Part shown: piece after piece, positions 55,854 to 64,000 of the stretch
Layout: every line of letters begins with the position of its first letter
Numbering within the stretch: the stretch's first letter is position 1
NCBI GenBank assembly: GCA_964511405.1
Contig: CAZEFK010000001.1
Span: 1 to 64,000 of the forward strand
DNA length: 64,000 bases
Reading direction: 5' to 3'
Source: CAZEFK01 sp964511405
GTDB lineage: Bacteria; Pseudomonadota; Alphaproteobacteria; Elsterales; Elsteraceae
Notes under the pieces: model-generated
The model's database searches: none
The model's input: the letters and a program-made list of their open reading frames with translations, nothing else
What the model was told of the DNA's origin: nothing
Made by a program: the position numbers and the translations under genes

Positions 55854-56266
55854 CGGTGGCCCCGGCCGCCGCCCAGCGCCAGGATGCGCTCCCACGCGGC
55901 GTCGTCGATCGGCATCACCGAGAGCCGCGCCTGGCGCACCAGCGGGATTCCGGCGAGGCTGGGGTCCGCCTTGATCTCAGCCAGGGTGACGGGCCGGTTC
56001 AAGGGCGCCACGGCCTCGACGTCGACCATGCCGAACTTGCCGGTCTCGTCGCTCGGATCGGGGTAATAGGTGCGTGCCACGCGGACGATGCCGACCACCG
56101 AGCGCTCGTCGTTGGAATGGTAGAACAGGGCCTCGTCGCCGACCTGCATGGCCTTCAGGTTGTTCGAGGCCTGGAAGTTGCGGACGCCGTCCCAGAAGGT
56201 GCGGCCGTCGGCGACCATCTTCGTCCAGGGATATTTGGCGGGTTCGGATTTCACGAGCCAACGCAA
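55850..56266 (-). CDS. EVE domain protein
   Basis: EVE (PUA-like) protein of 138 residues, related to thymocyte nuclear protein 1; such domains bind modified bases in DNA or RNA. The start RWLVKSEPAKYPWTKMVADG, the GVRNFQASNNLKAM segment and DEALFYHSND are family marks. Here it stands alone, between gpsA and a Rieske gene, as is common in Alphaproteobacteria, so a defence role is not indicated. Confidence 0.92.
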   Translation of the reverse strand: MRWLVKSEPAKYPWTKMVADGRTFWDGVRNFQASNNLKAMQVGDEALFYHSNDERSVVGIVRVARTYYPDPSDETGKFGMVDVEAVAPLNRPVTLAEIKADPSLAGIPLVRQARLSVMPIDDAAWERILALGGGRGHR

Positions 56267-56291
56267 GGCCGGGATCCTCGGGCAAGGGACG

Positions 56292-57272
56292 TCAGGGCGC
56301 GACTATCGCATCGCCGGACTCGCGCCGGAAGGGCCGAGCCAGAAGATCGCCGATCACCGCGTCGAGGTCGGCGGCGCCGCTGATCACGCGGTCGACCGCC
56401 GCGACGATCGGCATGTCGACGCCGCGCGTGGCGGCCAGGCGGGCGATGCCGCCGGCGCTGAACACGCCTTCGGGCGGCGCCGGCAGCGCGGCGCCGCTGC
56501 CGAGCGCCAGGCCATAAGAGAAGTTGCGGCTGGTCGGGCTGGTGCAGGTCAGGGTCAGGTCGCCGAGGCCGGCGAGGCCGGTCACCGTCGCGGGATCGAC
56601 GCCGAGGGCCGTGCCCAGCCGCGTGAGCTCCGCCAGGCCGCGGGTGACCAGCGCCGCCCGCGCGCTCTCGCCCAAGCCGCGGCCGATGCAGATCCCGCAG
56701 GCGATGGCCAGCACGTTCTTGACCACCCCGCACAGCTCGACGCCGCGCGGGTCGGCCGAGGCGTAGGGCCGGAAGGTCGCGCTGCCGAGCTGCGCGACCA
56801 GCCGCTCGGCGAGGCCCATGTCGGCGGCGGCGACAACCACGGCCGTCGGCCGCCCGCGCGCCACGTCGCGCGCGAAGCTGGGGCCCGACAGCACCGCCGC
56901 CGGCCGCCCGAGATGGCGGGCGACGGTCTCGCCGACGGGTCCGCCGATCGCGGGATCGATGCCCTTGGCGCACAGCACCACTGCCGCGGTCGCCGCGAGA
57001 TGCGGCGTCACGGCATGGGCGAGGTCGGGGCAGGCCCGCGCCGGTACTACCAGCAGCACCACGTCGGCCGCGGCCGCCGCAGCCAGATCGGTGGTGGCCA
57101 TGATGCCGGCCAGGTCGACTCCCGGCAGATAGCGCTCATTGCGCCCGGTCGCACCGATCTGGTCGACCACAGCGGCGTCGCGCCCCCACAGGACGGTCCG
57201 GTTGCCGGCCCGCGTCGCCACCAGGGCCAGCGCCGTACCCCAGGCCCCGGCACCCAGGACGCCGACGCTCAT
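56292..57272 (-). CDS. gpsA: NAD(P)+-dependent glycerol-3-phosphate dehydrogenase
   Basis: Cytoplasmic enzyme reducing dihydroxyacetone phosphate to glycerol-3-phosphate for phospholipid synthesis. The 326 residues begin with the Rossmann motif VGVLGAGAWGTALA; LSGPSFARDVARG and VVKNVLAIACGI carry the catalytic Lys region, and SRNFSYGLALG is typical. The start overlaps the tsaD stop by 4 bp (57269-57272), a gene pair widespread in Alphaproteobacteria. The EVE gene starts 25 bp after it. Confidence 0.95.
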   Translation of the reverse strand: MSVGVLGAGAWGTALALVATRAGNRTVLWGRDAAVVDQIGATGRNERYLPGVDLAGIMATTDLAAAAAADVVLLVVPARACPDLAHAVTPHLAATAAVVLCAKGIDPAIGGPVGETVARHLGRPAAVLSGPSFARDVARGRPTAVVVAAADMGLAERLVAQLGSATFRPYASADPRGVELCGVVKNVLAIACGICIGRGLGESARAALVTRGLAELTRLGTALGVDPATVTGLAGLGDLTLTCTSPTSRNFSYGLALGSGAALPAPPEGVFSAGGIARLAATRGVDMPIVAAVDRVISGAADLDAVIGDLLARPFRRESGDAIVAP

Positions 57273-58285
57273 GCGGCCAGCGGCCAGCGCGGCCGCGGCG
57301 CAAAATCGAGCGCGTCCTGCTGGCCCAGGCGCAGCCGCTCCAGCCCGGCCCAGGCGATCATCGCGGCGTTGTCGGTGCATAGAGCGATCGGCGGCACCGC
57401 CAACGCCATCCCGGATTCGGCCGCCAGCGCCGCCAGGGCGGCGCGGATCGCCCGGTTCGCCGCGACACCGCCGGCCACCACCAGCGGCCGGCCCTGTCCG
57501 CTCCGGGCTTCGAAGGCGGCGATTGCCCGGCGGGTACGGTCCACCAGCACGTCGATGACGGCGGCCTGGAACGATGCCGCCAAGTCGGCGCGCCCGGCCG
57601 GGTCGCCGGGTGCCAGCCCGGCCGCCGCCAGCCGCACCGCGGTCTTGAGCCCCGAGAACGAAAAGTCGGCGCCGGGCCGGCCCAACATCGGCCGCGGCAG
57701 GTCGAAGCGGCGCCCGTCGCCGCCGGCCGCCGCGCGCTCGACGGCCGGGCCGCCCGGAAACCCCAGCCCCAGCAGCTTGGCGACCTTGTCGAAGGCCTCG
57801 CCGGCGGCATCGTCGATGGTGCCGCCCAGCCGCGCGTAGCGGCCGACGCCGTCGACGCCCAGCAGTTGGGCATGGCCGCCCGACACCAACAGCAGCAAGT
57901 ACGGGAAGTCGATGCCGTCGGTGAGCCGGCAGGTCAGGGCGTGCCCCTCCAGGTGATTGACCGCGACGAACGGCCGCCGGTGCACCAGCGCCAGGGCCTT
58001 GGCCAGCGTGACCCCAACGATCACGCCGCCGATCAGGCCTGGCCCGCCGGTCGCCGCGATGCCGTCCAGCTCGGCGAGCCCGATCCCGGACTCGGCCAGC
58101 ACCTCGGCGACCAGGCGGTCCAGGTGATCGAGATGGGCCCGCGCCGCGATCTCCGGCACCACGCCGCCGAACTCGCGATGCTCGTCCAGCTGGCTCAGGA
58201 CCCGTTGCGCCAGGACCCGGCGTCCGTCGTCGACGATCGCAACCGCCGTTTCGTCGCAGCTGGTCTCGATGCCCAGCACCCGCAT
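57269..58285 (-). CDS. tsaD: tRNA N6-threonylcarbamoyltransferase subunit TsaD
   Basis: Catalytic subunit adding threonylcarbamoyl to A37 of ANN-decoding tRNAs, working with TsaB, TsaC and TsaE encoded elsewhere. The 338 residues have the ASKHA ATP-binding start VLGIETSCDETAVAIVDD, the metal-binding H111-x3-H115 in NHLEGH, and SGGHAQLLGV. ATG 58285 follows AAGGAA. It is divergent from hemC and overlaps gpsA by 4 bp. Confidence 0.96.
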   Translation of the reverse strand: MRVLGIETSCDETAVAIVDDGRRVLAQRVLSQLDEHREFGGVVPEIAARAHLDHLDRLVAEVLAESGIGLAELDGIAATGGPGLIGGVIVGVTLAKALALVHRRPFVAVNHLEGHALTCRLTDGIDFPYLLLLVSGGHAQLLGVDGVGRYARLGGTIDDAAGEAFDKVAKLLGLGFPGGPAVERAAAGGDGRRFDLPRPMLGRPGADFSFSGLKTAVRLAAAGLAPGDPAGRADLAASFQAAVIDVLVDRTRRAIAAFEARSGQGRPLVVAGGVAANRAIRAALAALAAESGMALAVPPIALCTDNAAMIAWAGLERLRLGQQDALDFAPRPRWPLAA

Positions 58286-58410
58286 GTTCGTTCCTTTTTG
58301 CTCTGCAGCCAGCCGGGCACACCGGACCACGCGCACAACCCGCGGGCAAGTGCGCGATGTGCGCACGGCGCCTTGCGCCTGGGCCCGCCCGCAGCCTAGA
58401 ACCTGGAGCC

Positions 58411-59349
58411 ATGACAGCCCCCCGCCTTCGCCTCGGCACCCGCGGCAGCCCGCTCGCCCTTGCCCAGGCGGCGATGGCGCGCGCGGCCCTGGCCGCCGCT
58501 TGGCCCGACATGGCCGGGGCGATCGAGATCGTCCCCATTCGAACCACGGGCGACGTCGTGCGCGACCGCCCCTTGGCCGAGATCGGCGGCAAAGGCCTGT
58601 TCGTCAAGGAGCTCGAGGAAGCCTTGATCGACCGGCGGATCGACGCGGCCGTCCACTCCATGAAGGATGTGCCGAGCATCCTGCCACCCGGCTTCGCCAT
58701 CGCCGCGGTGCTGCCGCGCGCGGATCCCCGCGACGCCCTGGTGGTCGACCGCAGCCGCGTGGGCGCCGTGGACGGCCTGGGCGACCTGCCGCCGGGAACC
58801 GTGGTCGGCACCTGTGCCCCGCGCCGGGCCGCGCAGATCCTGCGGCGGCGTCCGGACTGCCGCGTCGTCGACCTGCGCGGCAATGTCGAGACCCGGCTGC
58901 GCAAGCTGGAGGGCGGCGACATCCAGGCCACTATCCTGGCGATCGCGGGCCTGACCCGGCTGGGCCTGGCCGATCGCGCCGACCATGTCCTCGAGCCGGA
59001 CGAGATGCTGCCGGCCGCGGCGCAAGGGGCGATCGGCCTGGAGATCCGGGACGACGACGACGACACGAGGGCGCGCGTGGCCGCCATCGACGCCGCCGAC
59101 GCGCATGCCGCCGTCGGCGGCGAGCGCGCCATGCTCGCCCTATTGGGCGGATCCTGCCGCACGCCGGTCGGCGGCTATGCCCGGCCCGACCCCGCCGGTT
59201 GGCGGCTCGACGGGCTGCTGGCCCTGCCCGATGGCAGCGACATGGTCGAGGCCGGCGGCGTCGCTGCCGACCCCATCGAACTCGGCCGCGCCCTGGGCGA
59301 AGAGCTGCGCCGCCGTGGCGGTTCCCGCTTCCTGCCGGATTTGACCTGA
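58411..59349 (+). CDS. hemC: Hydroxymethylbilane synthase (porphobilinogen deaminase)
   Basis: Haem-pathway enzyme joining four porphobilinogens into hydroxymethylbilane. The 312 residues start LRLGTRGSPLALAQA; the dipyrromethane cofactor attaches to C249 in GGSCRTPVGG, and KDVPSILPPG and DLRGNVETRLRKL are family marks. ATG 58411 follows GGAG. The stop overlaps the hemD-Mic60 start (ATGA), so the pathway's next enzyme is translationally coupled. Confidence 0.97.
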   Translation: MTAPRLRLGTRGSPLALAQAAMARAALAAAWPDMAGAIEIVPIRTTGDVVRDRPLAEIGGKGLFVKELEEALIDRRIDAAVHSMKDVPSILPPGFAIAAVLPRADPRDALVVDRSRVGAVDGLGDLPPGTVVGTCAPRRAAQILRRRPDCRVVDLRGNVETRLRKLEGGDIQATILAIAGLTRLGLADRADHVLEPDEMLPAAAQGAIGLEIRDDDDDTRARVAAIDAADAHAAVGGERAMLALLGGSCRTPVGGYARPDPAGWRLDGLLALPDGSDMVEAGGVAADPIELGRALGEELRRRGGSRFLPDLT

Positions 59350-61163
59350 TGCCGGATTCTTCCCGCCCCACGCCGGCCCGCCCCTGTGCCTTGGTCACCC
59401 GCCCTGCCGCCGATGCGGCGCCGCTGGTGGCGGCGCTGGCCGAGCGTGGCATCGACACGCTGTCGGCGCCGCTGCTGACGATCACCCCGGTGGCGGCGGC
59501 GCTGCCCGACCTTGGCCCGATCCAAGCCGTGCTGGCGACGTCGGCCAACGGCATCCGGGCGCTTGCCGAGGCCACACCGCGGCGCGACCTGGCGGTCTGG
59601 GCCGTCGGCGACGGGTCGGCGGAGGTCGCCCGGGAGCTTGGCTTCGGCCCGGTCGAGAGCGCCGCCGGCGACGCTGCAGCGCTGGCCGAGCTGGTGGCCG
59701 AACGGCTCAAGCCGGCGGCCGGCCCGCTGCTGCATGTCGCCGGCAGCGATGTCGCGGGCGACCTCAAGGGCCGCCTGGAGGCCGCCGGGTTCACGGTCGA
59801 GCGCGCCGTGCTGTACCGGGCCGAGCCGGTTCCGGCGCTGCCGCCCGACGCCGCCGCAGCGCTGACGGCCGGCCGCGTCGACTGGGTGCTGCTGTATTCG
59901 CCGCGCACGGCAGCCCTCTTCCGCACGCTGGCCGAGTCCGCCGGGCTCGGCCGCCGCCTGGCCTCGGTCAAGGCCTTGTGCCTGAGCCCGGCCGTCGCCG
60001 ACGCGCTGGGCGACCTGGCGATCGACCGGACCGTCGCCGCCACGCCGGATCGCGGCGGCATGATGGCACTGGTCGAGCGATTGCTGGCCGAGCGGCAGCC
60101 CGCGCCCGCTCCAGTGCCGGCCACGGCCCGATCGGGCCGCGGCGTGGCGGTCGCAGCCGCCGCCGGCGTGATCGGCGGCTTGGTCGTCGCGGCCGCAACG
60201 ATCGCTGCCTACCCCACCTGGCGGGTCTGGTTCCCGCCGCCGGCGAATCCCGCCGCCGCGGGCATCGAGCGCCGCATCGCCGCCTTGGAGACCGCGGTCA
60301 GCCAGCCTGGCCTGCCGGCACGGATTCCCGCCGACGTCGATGCCCGGCTGGATCGTCTTGAGGCCGCCGTGGGCCAGGCTCGGTCCGCGACGCCCGCGGC
60401 CCCGTCCGACCTGCCGGACCAGGTGGCCGCGCTCCGCGCCGATCTGCAATCGGCCAAGGCGGCGGTCGCCCAGATCGACGCCCGGATGGGCGCGGACGAC
60501 AAGGCGCGCGCCGCGGTCGACGCGCGCCTGACGGCGGCCGGCCAGGCCGCGGAGCGGATCGGGGCCCTGGCCGAGCAGATCGCCGGCGTCCAGGACCGCC
60601 TCGCCAAGCTGGAGCAGGGCCAGCAGGCGGGGGCCGAGGAGCTGCGCCGGGCCGCGCTGGCCCTGGCGGTGGCGCAGGTGGCGGAGCCGGCGCGCGCGGG
60701 CCAGGCCTTTGACCAGCCCCTGCAGGCACTGGCGCTGCTGGCGGGGCCCGACCTCAAACCGACCCTCGCGGCCCTGCAGCCCGGCGCCAAGGCCGGCGTG
60801 CCGACCGCCGAGCAGCTGACCCGGTCGTTCCCGGCCGCGGCGCGCGCCGCCGTCCAAGCCGAAACGGCCAGCGGCGCGGCCGGCTGGCTCGGCCGGGTCG
60901 ACCGCTTCGTGACCGGCCTGGTCACGGTCCGGCGCACCGACCCCGACGCCCCGGCGGCGTCGCTGGACGCCAAGCTGGCCGCGGCCGAGCAGCATCTGGC
61001 CGACCGCGACCTGCCGGCTGCCGCCGCGGCGCTGTCGGAGTTGCCGCCGCGCGCCGACGCCGCCCTGAAGCCGTGGCTCGACCAGGCCCGCGCCCGGGTG
61101 GCCCTGGACCGGGCGCTGTCGCAGTTGACCGAGCAAGCGCTCGGATCGCTGGCCCGCGGCTGA
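59349..61163 (+). CDS. hemD: HemD-Mic60 fusion: uroporphyrinogen-III synthase plus mitofilin
   Basis: One 604-residue frame joins two proteins usually encoded by neighbouring genes. Residues 10-248 are uroporphyrinogen-III synthase (ALVTRPAADAAPLVAALAE, ATSANGIRALAE, VLLYSPRTAALF), which cyclises hydroxymethylbilane. A Pro/Ala linker leads to a membrane helix (265-288), a coiled coil (about 303-425), and a C-terminal mitofilin domain (about 475-604) with SFPAAARAAVQAE and GWLGRVDRFVTGLVTVRR, as in alphaproteobacterial Mic60, which shapes inner-membrane invaginations. HemD would face the cytoplasm and the coiled coil the periplasm. Starts overlap hemC and hemY by 1-4 bp. Confidence 0.9.
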   Translation: MPDSSRPTPARPCALVTRPAADAAPLVAALAERGIDTLSAPLLTITPVAAALPDLGPIQAVLATSANGIRALAEATPRRDLAVWAVGDGSAEVARELGFGPVESAAGDAAALAELVAERLKPAAGPLLHVAGSDVAGDLKGRLEAAGFTVERAVLYRAEPVPALPPDAAAALTAGRVDWVLLYSPRTAALFRTLAESAGLGRRLASVKALCLSPAVADALGDLAIDRTVAATPDRGGMMALVERLLAERQPAPAPVPATARSGRGVAVAAAAGVIGGLVVAAATIAAYPTWRVWFPPPANPAAAGIERRIAALETAVSQPGLPARIPADVDARLDRLEAAVGQARSATPAAPSDLPDQVAALRADLQSAKAAVAQIDARMGADDKARAAVDARLTAAGQAAERIGALAEQIAGVQDRLAKLEQGQQAGAEELRRAALALAVAQVAEPARAGQAFDQPLQALALLAGPDLKPTLAALQPGAKAGVPTAEQLTRSFPAAARAAVQAETASGAAGWLGRVDRFVTGLVTVRRTDPDAPAASLDAKLAAAEQHLADRDLPAAAAALSELPPRADAALKPWLDQARARVALDRALSQLTEQALGSLARG

Positions 61164-62530
61164 TGCGGCGGCTGATCTCGTTCCTGCTGACCGCCGCGGT
61201 TGCGGTCGCCGTCGCGGTGTGGCTGGCCGACCGGCCCGGATCGGTGACCATCCTGTGGCTGGGCTGGCGCGTCGACACCAGCATGCCGGTGCTGCTGGCG
61301 GCCATTGTGCTGGTGCTGGTGGCGATCAGCCTGGCCGGGCGTTTCTTGCGGTCGGCCGGTCGGGGCCTGACGGGCGTCGCGCGCCGTCGGACCGAGCGCC
61401 GCCGCCGCGCAGGATATCGGGCACTGACCCGGGGCGTGGCGGCCGTGGCCGCCGCCGATGCCGGCGAGGCCAACCGCCAGGCGCGGCGCGCCGAGGTGAT
61501 CGAGGACGAGCAGCCTTTGGCCCGCCTGCTGGCGGCCGAGGCGGCGGCGGCGCGCGGCGAGAGCGCCCGCGCCCGGCGCGAGTTCGAGGCGCTGGCCGAC
61601 CTCCCGGAAGCGGCGATCCTGGGCCTGCGCGGACTGTTGGGCGAAGCGCTGCGCGCCAACGACTGGCCCGAGGCCTTGGCCATCGCCGAGCGGGCGCGCC
61701 GGATCAGCCCGGGCACCCCCTGGCTGCTGCGCATCCTGTTCGAGCTGCAGGCCCGGCTCGACCGCTGGGCCGATGCCGCCGCCACGCTGGCGTTGCTGCA
61801 GCGGACGCGGTCCGAGGACGCCGCCCTGCTCGCCCGGCGCCAGGCGACGGTGGCGCTCGCGCTCGCCGCCGAATCCGCCGGGACCCAGCCCGAGGCGGCG
61901 CTGCGCCACGCCCGCGCCGCGGTTGCCAGCGCGCCCGCCTTCGTGCCCGCGGTGGCCATGGTGGCCCGGCTGGAGATCGCCGCCGGCCAGCCGCAACGGG
62001 CCCTGGCGACCATCGAAAAGGCCTGGCCTCAGACCCCCCATCCGGATCTGGCGGCGCTGTACCGCGAGGCCCTGGCCGCGGTCGATCCGCTGTCGCGGCT
62101 GAAGCGGCTGGAGCGGTTGACGTCGCTCAACCCGGCCGCGGCCGAAAGCCATGTCCTGCTCGGCGACGAGACGCTGGAGGCGCGGCTGTGGGGCGAGGCG
62201 CGCCGGCATTACGAACGGGCGCTGGCCCTGGCGCCTGATGCCGCCGCCCATGCCTGCCGGCAACTGGCGGCGATCGAGATCGCCGAGCGCGAGGATCGCG
62301 AAGCCGCCGTGGCGTGGCGGGAGCGCGCGGCGGCCATGCCGGCGCCACCCGGCTGGCGCTGCACGGCCTGCGGCACCGGCGCCGAGCGCTGGTCGCCGCG
62401 CTGTCCGCATTGCGGCGCGGTCGACCGCCTGGAGTGGCGCAACGGCGCGGCGCCGCGGCCGGCCGCCATCGAGCTGCCGGGCTCGATGCTGGCGCCGGCG
62501 CTTGATGTCGCCGCGGCCAAGGCGCGATGA
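61163..62530 (+). CDS. hemY: HemY-like TPR protein with C-terminal zinc ribbon
   Basis: Inner-membrane TPR protein of 455 residues, the HemY of proteobacterial hem operons, whose biochemical role is unsettled (it is not protoporphyrinogen oxidase). Two N-terminal helices (about 3-20 and 40-60) precede TPR-like helices (95-385). At 400-418 four Cys in C-x2-C-x10-C-x2-C order (RCTACGTG and RCPHCG) form a zinc ribbon or rubredoxin-like knuckle as found in LapB. ATG overlaps the HemD-Mic60 stop by one base (TGATG). Confidence 0.91.
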   Translation: MRRLISFLLTAAVAVAVAVWLADRPGSVTILWLGWRVDTSMPVLLAAIVLVLVAISLAGRFLRSAGRGLTGVARRRTERRRRAGYRALTRGVAAVAAADAGEANRQARRAEVIEDEQPLARLLAAEAAAARGESARARREFEALADLPEAAILGLRGLLGEALRANDWPEALAIAERARRISPGTPWLLRILFELQARLDRWADAAATLALLQRTRSEDAALLARRQATVALALAAESAGTQPEAALRHARAAVASAPAFVPAVAMVARLEIAAGQPQRALATIEKAWPQTPHPDLAALYREALAAVDPLSRLKRLERLTSLNPAAAESHVLLGDETLEARLWGEARRHYERALALAPDAAAHACRQLAAIEIAEREDREAAVAWRERAAAMPAPPGWRCTACGTGAERWSPRCPHCGAVDRLEWRNGAAPRPAAIELPGSMLAPALDVAAAKAR

Positions 62531-62970
62531 CCGCAACGCCTGTCCTGGTCGTCACCGGCACGCCCGAGACAGCCGACCACGACGCCGTGATGGCCGTCCT
62601 GCGTGCCTATAACGAGGCTCATGTGGGGCCGAGCGCACGGCAGGCACTGGCCGTCCTGATCAAGGACCAGGCCGGCGCGACAGTGGGCGGTCTATGGGGC
62701 TTCACGTCACGCGGCTGGCTGCACGTCGAGATGCTGGCCATCCCTGACGCGCTGCGCGGCCAGGGCTTGGGCAGCCGCCTGATGGCCGCAGCCGAGGCCG
62801 AGGCGCTGGCCCGCGGCTGCGACGCGGCGTGGCTCGACACCTTCCAGGCGCGCGGCTTCTACGAGAAGCTGGGCTACCGCGTCTTCGGCACGCTGGACCA
62901 CTATCCGCGCGGCCACCAGCGCTTCTTCCTGACCAAGCCGCTTACGCCGTCCGCCGCCACAGAACGGTAG
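62527..62970 (+). CDS. GNAT-family N-acetyltransferase
   Basis: Acetyl-CoA-dependent transferase of 147 residues. The pyrophosphate-binding loop is ALRGQGLGSRLMAAAEAEA, after the strand LHVEMLAIPD, and the end ARGFYEKLGYRVFGTLD carries the usual aromatic residues. Its start overlaps hemY by 4 bp, so it belongs to the hem transcript, though a role there is not known. The 3' end overlaps the convergent lysE gene by 29 bp. Acceptor substrate is unknown. Confidence 0.9.
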   Translation: MTATPVLVVTGTPETADHDAVMAVLRAYNEAHVGPSARQALAVLIKDQAGATVGGLWGFTSRGWLHVEMLAIPDALRGQGLGSRLMAAAEAEALARGCDAAWLDTFQARGFYEKLGYRVFGTLDHYPRGHQRFFLTKPLTPSAATER

Positions 62971-63571
62971 CCAGGCCCGCGCCGATCAGCAGCGAGCCGC
63001 CGGTGCGGTTGATCGCGCGCTGTACCCCCGGGTGGCGGATGCCCTGCCGGGCGGCCGAGGCCATCAGCGCATAGAGTGCGGCATTGAGCGTCGCCATCGT
63101 GACGAAGGTGGCGACCATGGCGATCTGCTGCGGCGCCAGCGGCACCGCGCCGTCCAGGAACTGCGGCAGGAACGCCACGAAGAAGAAGATGCTCTTCGGG
63201 TTGAGCGCGGTGACGGCGTAGCTGTGCAGGATCACGCGCCCGGTGCCCGCCACGGCCGGCGCCGGCGCGGCGGCGCCGAGATCGCCCACCGGCGCCCGCC
63301 ACAGATTCAGGCCGAGATAGACCAGGTACGCGGCCCCCGCCCATTTCAGGACCGTGAACAGCGCCGCTGATGTCGCCAGCAGCGCGCCCAGCCCCAGCAC
63401 CGAAGCGGTCATGGCCGTCAGATCGCCGAGCGCCACGCCGACCACGGTGCTGAGCCCCACGCGCCGGCCGTGGCCCAGGGCATAGGAGATGACCAGCAGC
63501 ACGGTCGGGCCGGGGATCGCAAGCAGGACGGCCGCGGCTGCGGTAAAGGCCAGCCAGGTTTCAAGCGCCAT
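62942..63571 (-). CDS. LysE-family amino acid exporter
   Basis: Inner-membrane exporter of 209 residues and about six helices, of the RhtB/LysE superfamily. The N-terminal AVLLAIPGPTVLLVISYALG keeps the Pro-Gly-Pro, and VTALNPKSIFFFVAFLPQF keeps the Asn-Pro-Lys. It differs clearly from the LysE protein at 44002-44625. The substrate could be a neutral amino acid or homoserine derivative. It overlaps the convergent acetyltransferase gene by 29 bp. Confidence 0.91.
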   Translation of the reverse strand: MALETWLAFTAAAAVLLAIPGPTVLLVISYALGHGRRVGLSTVVGVALGDLTAMTASVLGLGALLATSAALFTVLKWAGAAYLVYLGLNLWRAPVGDLGAAAPAPAVAGTGRVILHSYAVTALNPKSIFFFVAFLPQFLDGAVPLAPQQIAMVATFVTMATLNAALYALMASAARQGIRHPGVQRAINRTGGSLLIGAGLATVLWRRTA

Positions 63572-63634
63572 CGGCGGGGCTCCCTATCGGTTCCCCGCCA
63601 TCAATCCATCGGACGCGCCCAAAGGCCAGCGTCT

Positions 63635-64000
63635 TCAGGCCGTGCGGATCTGGGCCAGGAAGCCCGAGACCTGGGCCCGCAGCTGGTCGGACTGGACGCC
63701 CAGCGCCTCGGCGGCGGCCTTGACCTGCTCGGCGGCCGATCCGGTCTGGGCGGCACCGGCCGACACGCCGACCACGCTCTGCGACACGTCCCGGGTGCGC
63801 CGCGCCGCAGCCTGGGTGTTGCGGGTGATTTCCTGGGTCGCCGCACCCTGCTCCTCGACCGCCGCCGCGATGGCGCTGGCAACGCTGCTGACCTCGCCGA
63901 TGGTGCCGGCGATCCGCTTGATGGCGTCCACGGCCTCGCGGGCCACCCCCTGGACCGCGGCGATCTGCGTGGCGATCTCGTCCGTGGCCCGTGCCGTCTG
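63635..64000 (-). CDS. Methyl-accepting chemotaxis protein, C-terminal part
   Basis: Only the last 121 residues lie in the window; the N-terminus is beyond the right edge. The sequence is the end of the MCP signalling coiled coil: IKRIAGTIGEVSSVASAIAA and AVEEQGAATQEITRN are typical of the methylation helix, and SDQLRAQVSGFLAQIR ends the protein. The sensor type cannot be told. Confidence 0.92.
   Translation of the reverse strand, partial: QTARATDEIATQIAAVQGVAREAVDAIKRIAGTIGEVSSVASAIAAAVEEQGAATQEITRNTQAAARRTRDVSQSVVGVSAGAAQTGSAAEQVKAAAEALGVQSDQLRAQVSGFLAQIRTA

Noticed and set aside
55850..56266. EVE protein as part of a DNA-modification defence system
   Set aside because: No restriction nuclease, methyltransferase or other defence gene is adjacent; neighbours are gpsA, tsaD and a Rieske gene, a housekeeping context.
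62942..62970. 29-bp convergent overlap of the acetyltransferase and LysE genes
   Set aside because: Short convergent overlaps occur several times in this compact window (2967, 11800, 30011, 55521), so it was not treated as remarkable.

Overview
The window is very GC-rich (about 70% by eye) and densely coded, with short gaps, many 4-bp ATGA/GTGA start-stop overlaps and frequent GTG starts. Gene content points to an alphaproteobacterium, most likely Rhodospirillales: a hemC-hemD-mitofilin-hemY block divergent from tsaD-gpsA-EVE, a DUF2336 protein, LPS genes (waaA, lptG) and a PEP-CTERM protein. The genus cannot be fixed from the sequence alone. No rRNA, tRNA, CRISPR array, prophage or insertion sequence was recognised.

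Layout. (1) 1-2975: a sugar ABC importer (ATPase cut by the window edge, binding protein) divergent from a LacI regulator, with two near-identical operators between them. (2) 2967-11119: tyrS with a YcaQ-like glycosylase, a diguanylate cyclase coupled to a DUF2336 protein, apt, an omega-aminotransferase, and repeat-bearing gaps. (3) 11120-16822: a PEP-CTERM protein and a tetR-adaptor-RND efflux operon with its promoter and operator. (4) 16824-23038: envelope genes waaA, fcl, gmd and lptG, then NAD+ synthetase. (5) 23043-38415: a Wzx/Wzy-type exopolysaccharide locus: flippase, GH10 glycanase, WecG-type and two GT2 transferases, CE4 deacetylase, Wzy, two small secreted proteins, a degenerate GGDEF protein, initiating sugar-phosphate transferase, OPX lipoprotein, chain-length protein, ExeA-type ATPase, degenerate CpsD-like protein and a receiver protein. 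(6) 38539-48928: orphan VapB-like antitoxin, AsmA-like protein, Nudix, FAD-linked dehydrogenase, LysE exporter, TerB-J protein, ABC-F, haloacid dehalogenase and an AraC regulator. (7) 48960-52795: a stressosome operon rsbR-rsbS-rsbT-rsbX plus a hybrid histidine kinase. (8) 53032-64000: a cation/proton antiporter with a cyclic-nucleotide domain, Rieske and EVE proteins, gpsA, tsaD, hemC, a hemD-Mic60 fusion, hemY, GNAT, LysE and the end of a chemotaxis receptor.

How the genes fit together. The exopolysaccharide locus holds initiation, assembly, polymerisation, export and modification functions in one 15-kb block, with a predicted c-di-GMP receptor inside it; a full cyclase with an inhibitory site lies 22 kb away. 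Gmd and Fcl could supply GDP-L-fucose to this polymer or to LPS. The stressosome genes encode a complete Rsb switch, but its apparent output is a hybrid histidine kinase, and no sigma-B is visible. The least ordinary items are the HemD-Mic60 fusion, the stressosome whose globin-like sensor lacks the proximal histidine, the c-di-GMP receptor candidate in the polysaccharide locus, the CpsD-like protein lacking the Walker A lysine, and an AsmA-like gene with no canonical start codon.
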